A stretch of DNA of 6,410 bases from Cycloclasticus sp. (GTDB lineage: Bacteria; Pseudomonadota; Gammaproteobacteria; Methylococcales; Cycloclasticaceae). Positions 5,290 to 6,410 of the stretch are shown here, piece after piece. Where the stretch lies: the NCBI GenBank assembly GCA_012960055.1, contig DUCA01000048.1, positions 1 through 6,410 on the forward strand, read 5' to 3'. The translations under genes and the position numbers were made by a program. The notes beneath the pieces were generated by a model. It was given only the letters and a program-made list of their open reading frames with translations, ran no database searches and was not told where the DNA came from. How positions within the stretch are numbered: position 1 is the first letter of the stretch; the number at the start of each line of letters is the position of its first letter.

Positions 5290-6410
5290 TAAGTTGCCCA
5301 AACCCATCCTTCATACAACTTTCGTAACTCTTTTTTCATGAACTTACCGGTAGATGTTTTAGGTATTTCTGTGACTGTTTCAACCGCATCGGGTAACCAC
5401 GTTTTATGGAATTTATCTCTGATAAACTCGTGAATGTCTTCTTTGCTGAGCGACGCACCCTCTTTAACGACAATCGCCGCCAGCGGACGTTCGTCCCATT
5501 TTGGGTGTGCCACTGCTATAACGGCGGCTTCAATCACATCGGGGTGGTCCATAATTGCATTTTCGAGATCAACAGAACTTATCCACTCACCTCCAGATTT
5601 AACAAGGTCTTTAGTCCGGTCGGTTAGTTTAATGAAACCTTCTGAGTCGATCATAGCTACGTCGCCAGTCCTTAACCATCCGTCTGCTGAGAACTTGTCA
5701 GGCTGACTACCTTCCTTATAATAAGACCCCGTAATCCAAGGCCCTCTCACTTGCACTTCACCTTGAGCTTCTCCATCCCAAGGTTGCTCTATACCATCGT
5801 CATCAATAATTCTCACTTCAACAAAAGGCAGTGGAAGGCCTTGTTTGGTTCTTGCGTGATATTGTTCGTCTTCAGTCAGTCCCATCATGTTATTTTTCAG
5901 TAAACCGACAGATGCCAATGGCGAGGTTTCGGTCATCCCCCACGCTTGAATAATTTTCATATCAAAAGTATCAAACACGCGGAACAAGCTTTCTGGAATC
6001 GCGGCACCACCAACGGCCATTCTCATATTAGCCGCTGTTTTCCAACGAGTGGGGTCAGCTTCAAGCGCCTGCTTAATGGCCATCCAAATGGTAGGCACAC
6101 CCGCACTTAAGGTGACTTGCTCTTGCTCATATAAATCCAATAGGCTCTCGGCATCTAAATGCGGCCCTGGAAACACCAATTTTGCTCCCACCATAACGGA
6201 GGTATACGGTAGGCCCCAAGCATTGGCATGAAACATCGGCACCACGGGTGTCACTACATCATGTTGATTGATGGCCAATGAACTATCAAGCCCTTCAGAC
6301 ATCGAATGTAAAACGGTAGATCGGTGGCTATACACCACACCTTTTGGCCGACCTGTCGTGCCAGAGGTATAACACATACCGAGTGCATCATTCTCATCAA
6401 TATCCGGGTA
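5289..6410 (-). CDS. Fatty acyl-CoA synthetase (AMP-forming), 5' end outside the window
   Basis: The reading frame stays open to the right edge, giving 373 visible residues that begin YPDIDENDALG. It is an ANL-superfamily adenylate-forming enzyme. It carries the phosphate-binding YTSGTTGRPKG (14-24), GMTETSP (148-154), GWLRTGD (234-240), the hinge DRTKDLVKSGGEWIS (254-268) and the C-terminal PKTSTGK, whose K356 is the adenylation lysine. The GGEWIS form and the ENDALGMCYTSGTTG context resemble the medium/long-chain acyl-CoA ligase group that includes AlkK and FadD-like enzymes of about 540 residues, so roughly 170 N-terminal residues lie beyond the window. It converts a free carboxylic acid, ATP and CoA to acyl-CoA, AMP and pyrophosphate. 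It would feed the downstream thiolase, dehydrogenase and hydratase. An internal ATG at 6375-6377 lies inside the conserved core and is not the true start. The operon promoter lies at or beyond this gene's start. Confidence 0.9.
   Translation of the reverse strand, partial: YPDIDENDALGMCYTSGTTGRPKGVVYSHRSTVLHSMSEGLDSSLAINQHDVVTPVVPMFHANAWGLPYTSVMVGAKLVFPGPHLDAESLLDLYEQEQVTLSAGVPTIWMAIKQALEADPTRWKTAANMRMAVGGAAIPESLFRVFDTFDMKIIQAWGMTETSPLASVGLLKNNMMGLTEDEQYHARTKQGLPLPFVEVRIIDDDGIEQPWDGEAQGEVQVRGPWITGSYYKEGSQPDKFSADGWLRTGDVAMIDSEGFIKLTDRTKDLVKSGGEWISSVDLENAIMDHPDVIEAAVIAVAHPKWDERPLAAIVVKEGASLSKEDIHEFIRDKFHKTWLPDAVETVTEIPKTSTGKFMKKELRKLYEGWVWAT

Noticed and set aside
1034..5706. Many plus-strand open frames of 60-123 codons inside the minus-strand genes (for example 4071-4442, 2613-2891, 5434-5706)
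   Set aside because: All lie antisense to well-conserved coding regions, have no matching ribosome sites or recognisable domains, and their composition reflects the opposite strand.
6375..6377. ATG as the start of the acyl-CoA synthetase
   Set aside because: It lies just before the YTSGTTG nucleotide motif, and the frame continues open to the window edge with family-like sequence (DENDALG), so the true start is outside.

Overview
The window is a compact bacterial fatty acid or acyl-CoA catabolism locus from an AT-leaning genome. The beta-oxidation gene set and the dense packing with short Shine-Dalgarno sites suggest a proteobacterium, most likely a gammaproteobacterium and perhaps an aquatic one. 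That placement is inference from the general look of the proteins; no marker gene is complete enough to fix the taxon.

Layout. At the left edge (1-31, minus strand) are the first ten codons of what looks like the electron transfer flavoprotein beta subunit gene (etfB), which runs off the window. An AT-rich divergent intergenic region (32-146) holds a clear short dyad at 80-94. A nitroreductase-family flavoprotein follows on the plus strand (147-809). The rest of the window is one tightly packed minus-strand gene train, read from right to left: acyl-CoA synthetase (5289-6410, 5' end outside the window), thiolase (4067-5239), type II 3-hydroxyacyl-CoA dehydrogenase of the HSD10 kind (3281-4051), enoyl-CoA hydratase (2507-3271), an SDR of the peroxisomal trans-2-enoyl-CoA reductase/2,4-dienoyl-CoA reductase kind (1629-2510), and a short family III CoA-transferase/alpha-methylacyl-CoA racemase-like protein (793-1623). 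Gaps are 37-49, 15, 9, -4 and 5 bp, so an operon is very likely. Its promoter is not in the window. The last gene converges on the nitroreductase gene and overlaps it by 17 bp, tail to tail.

How the genes fit together. The synthetase activates a carboxylic acid to its CoA thioester. The hydratase, HSD10-like dehydrogenase and thiolase carry out the last three steps of a beta-oxidation turn. The reductase-like SDR would deal with unsaturated intermediates, and the racemase-like protein would correct the stereochemistry at an alpha-methyl branch. No acyl-CoA dehydrogenase is visible; the nearby etfB start suggests that the electron acceptor for one is encoded next door. The HSD10 and AMACR-like genes together suggest a methyl-branched or isoprenoid-like acid as substrate, but this is inference.

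I saw no CRISPR array, insertion sequence, tRNA, rRNA or phage signature, and no clearly new biological system. The most unusual item is the racemase-like protein: it keeps the expected catalytic residues but ends early, just where the convergent nitroreductase gene begins.
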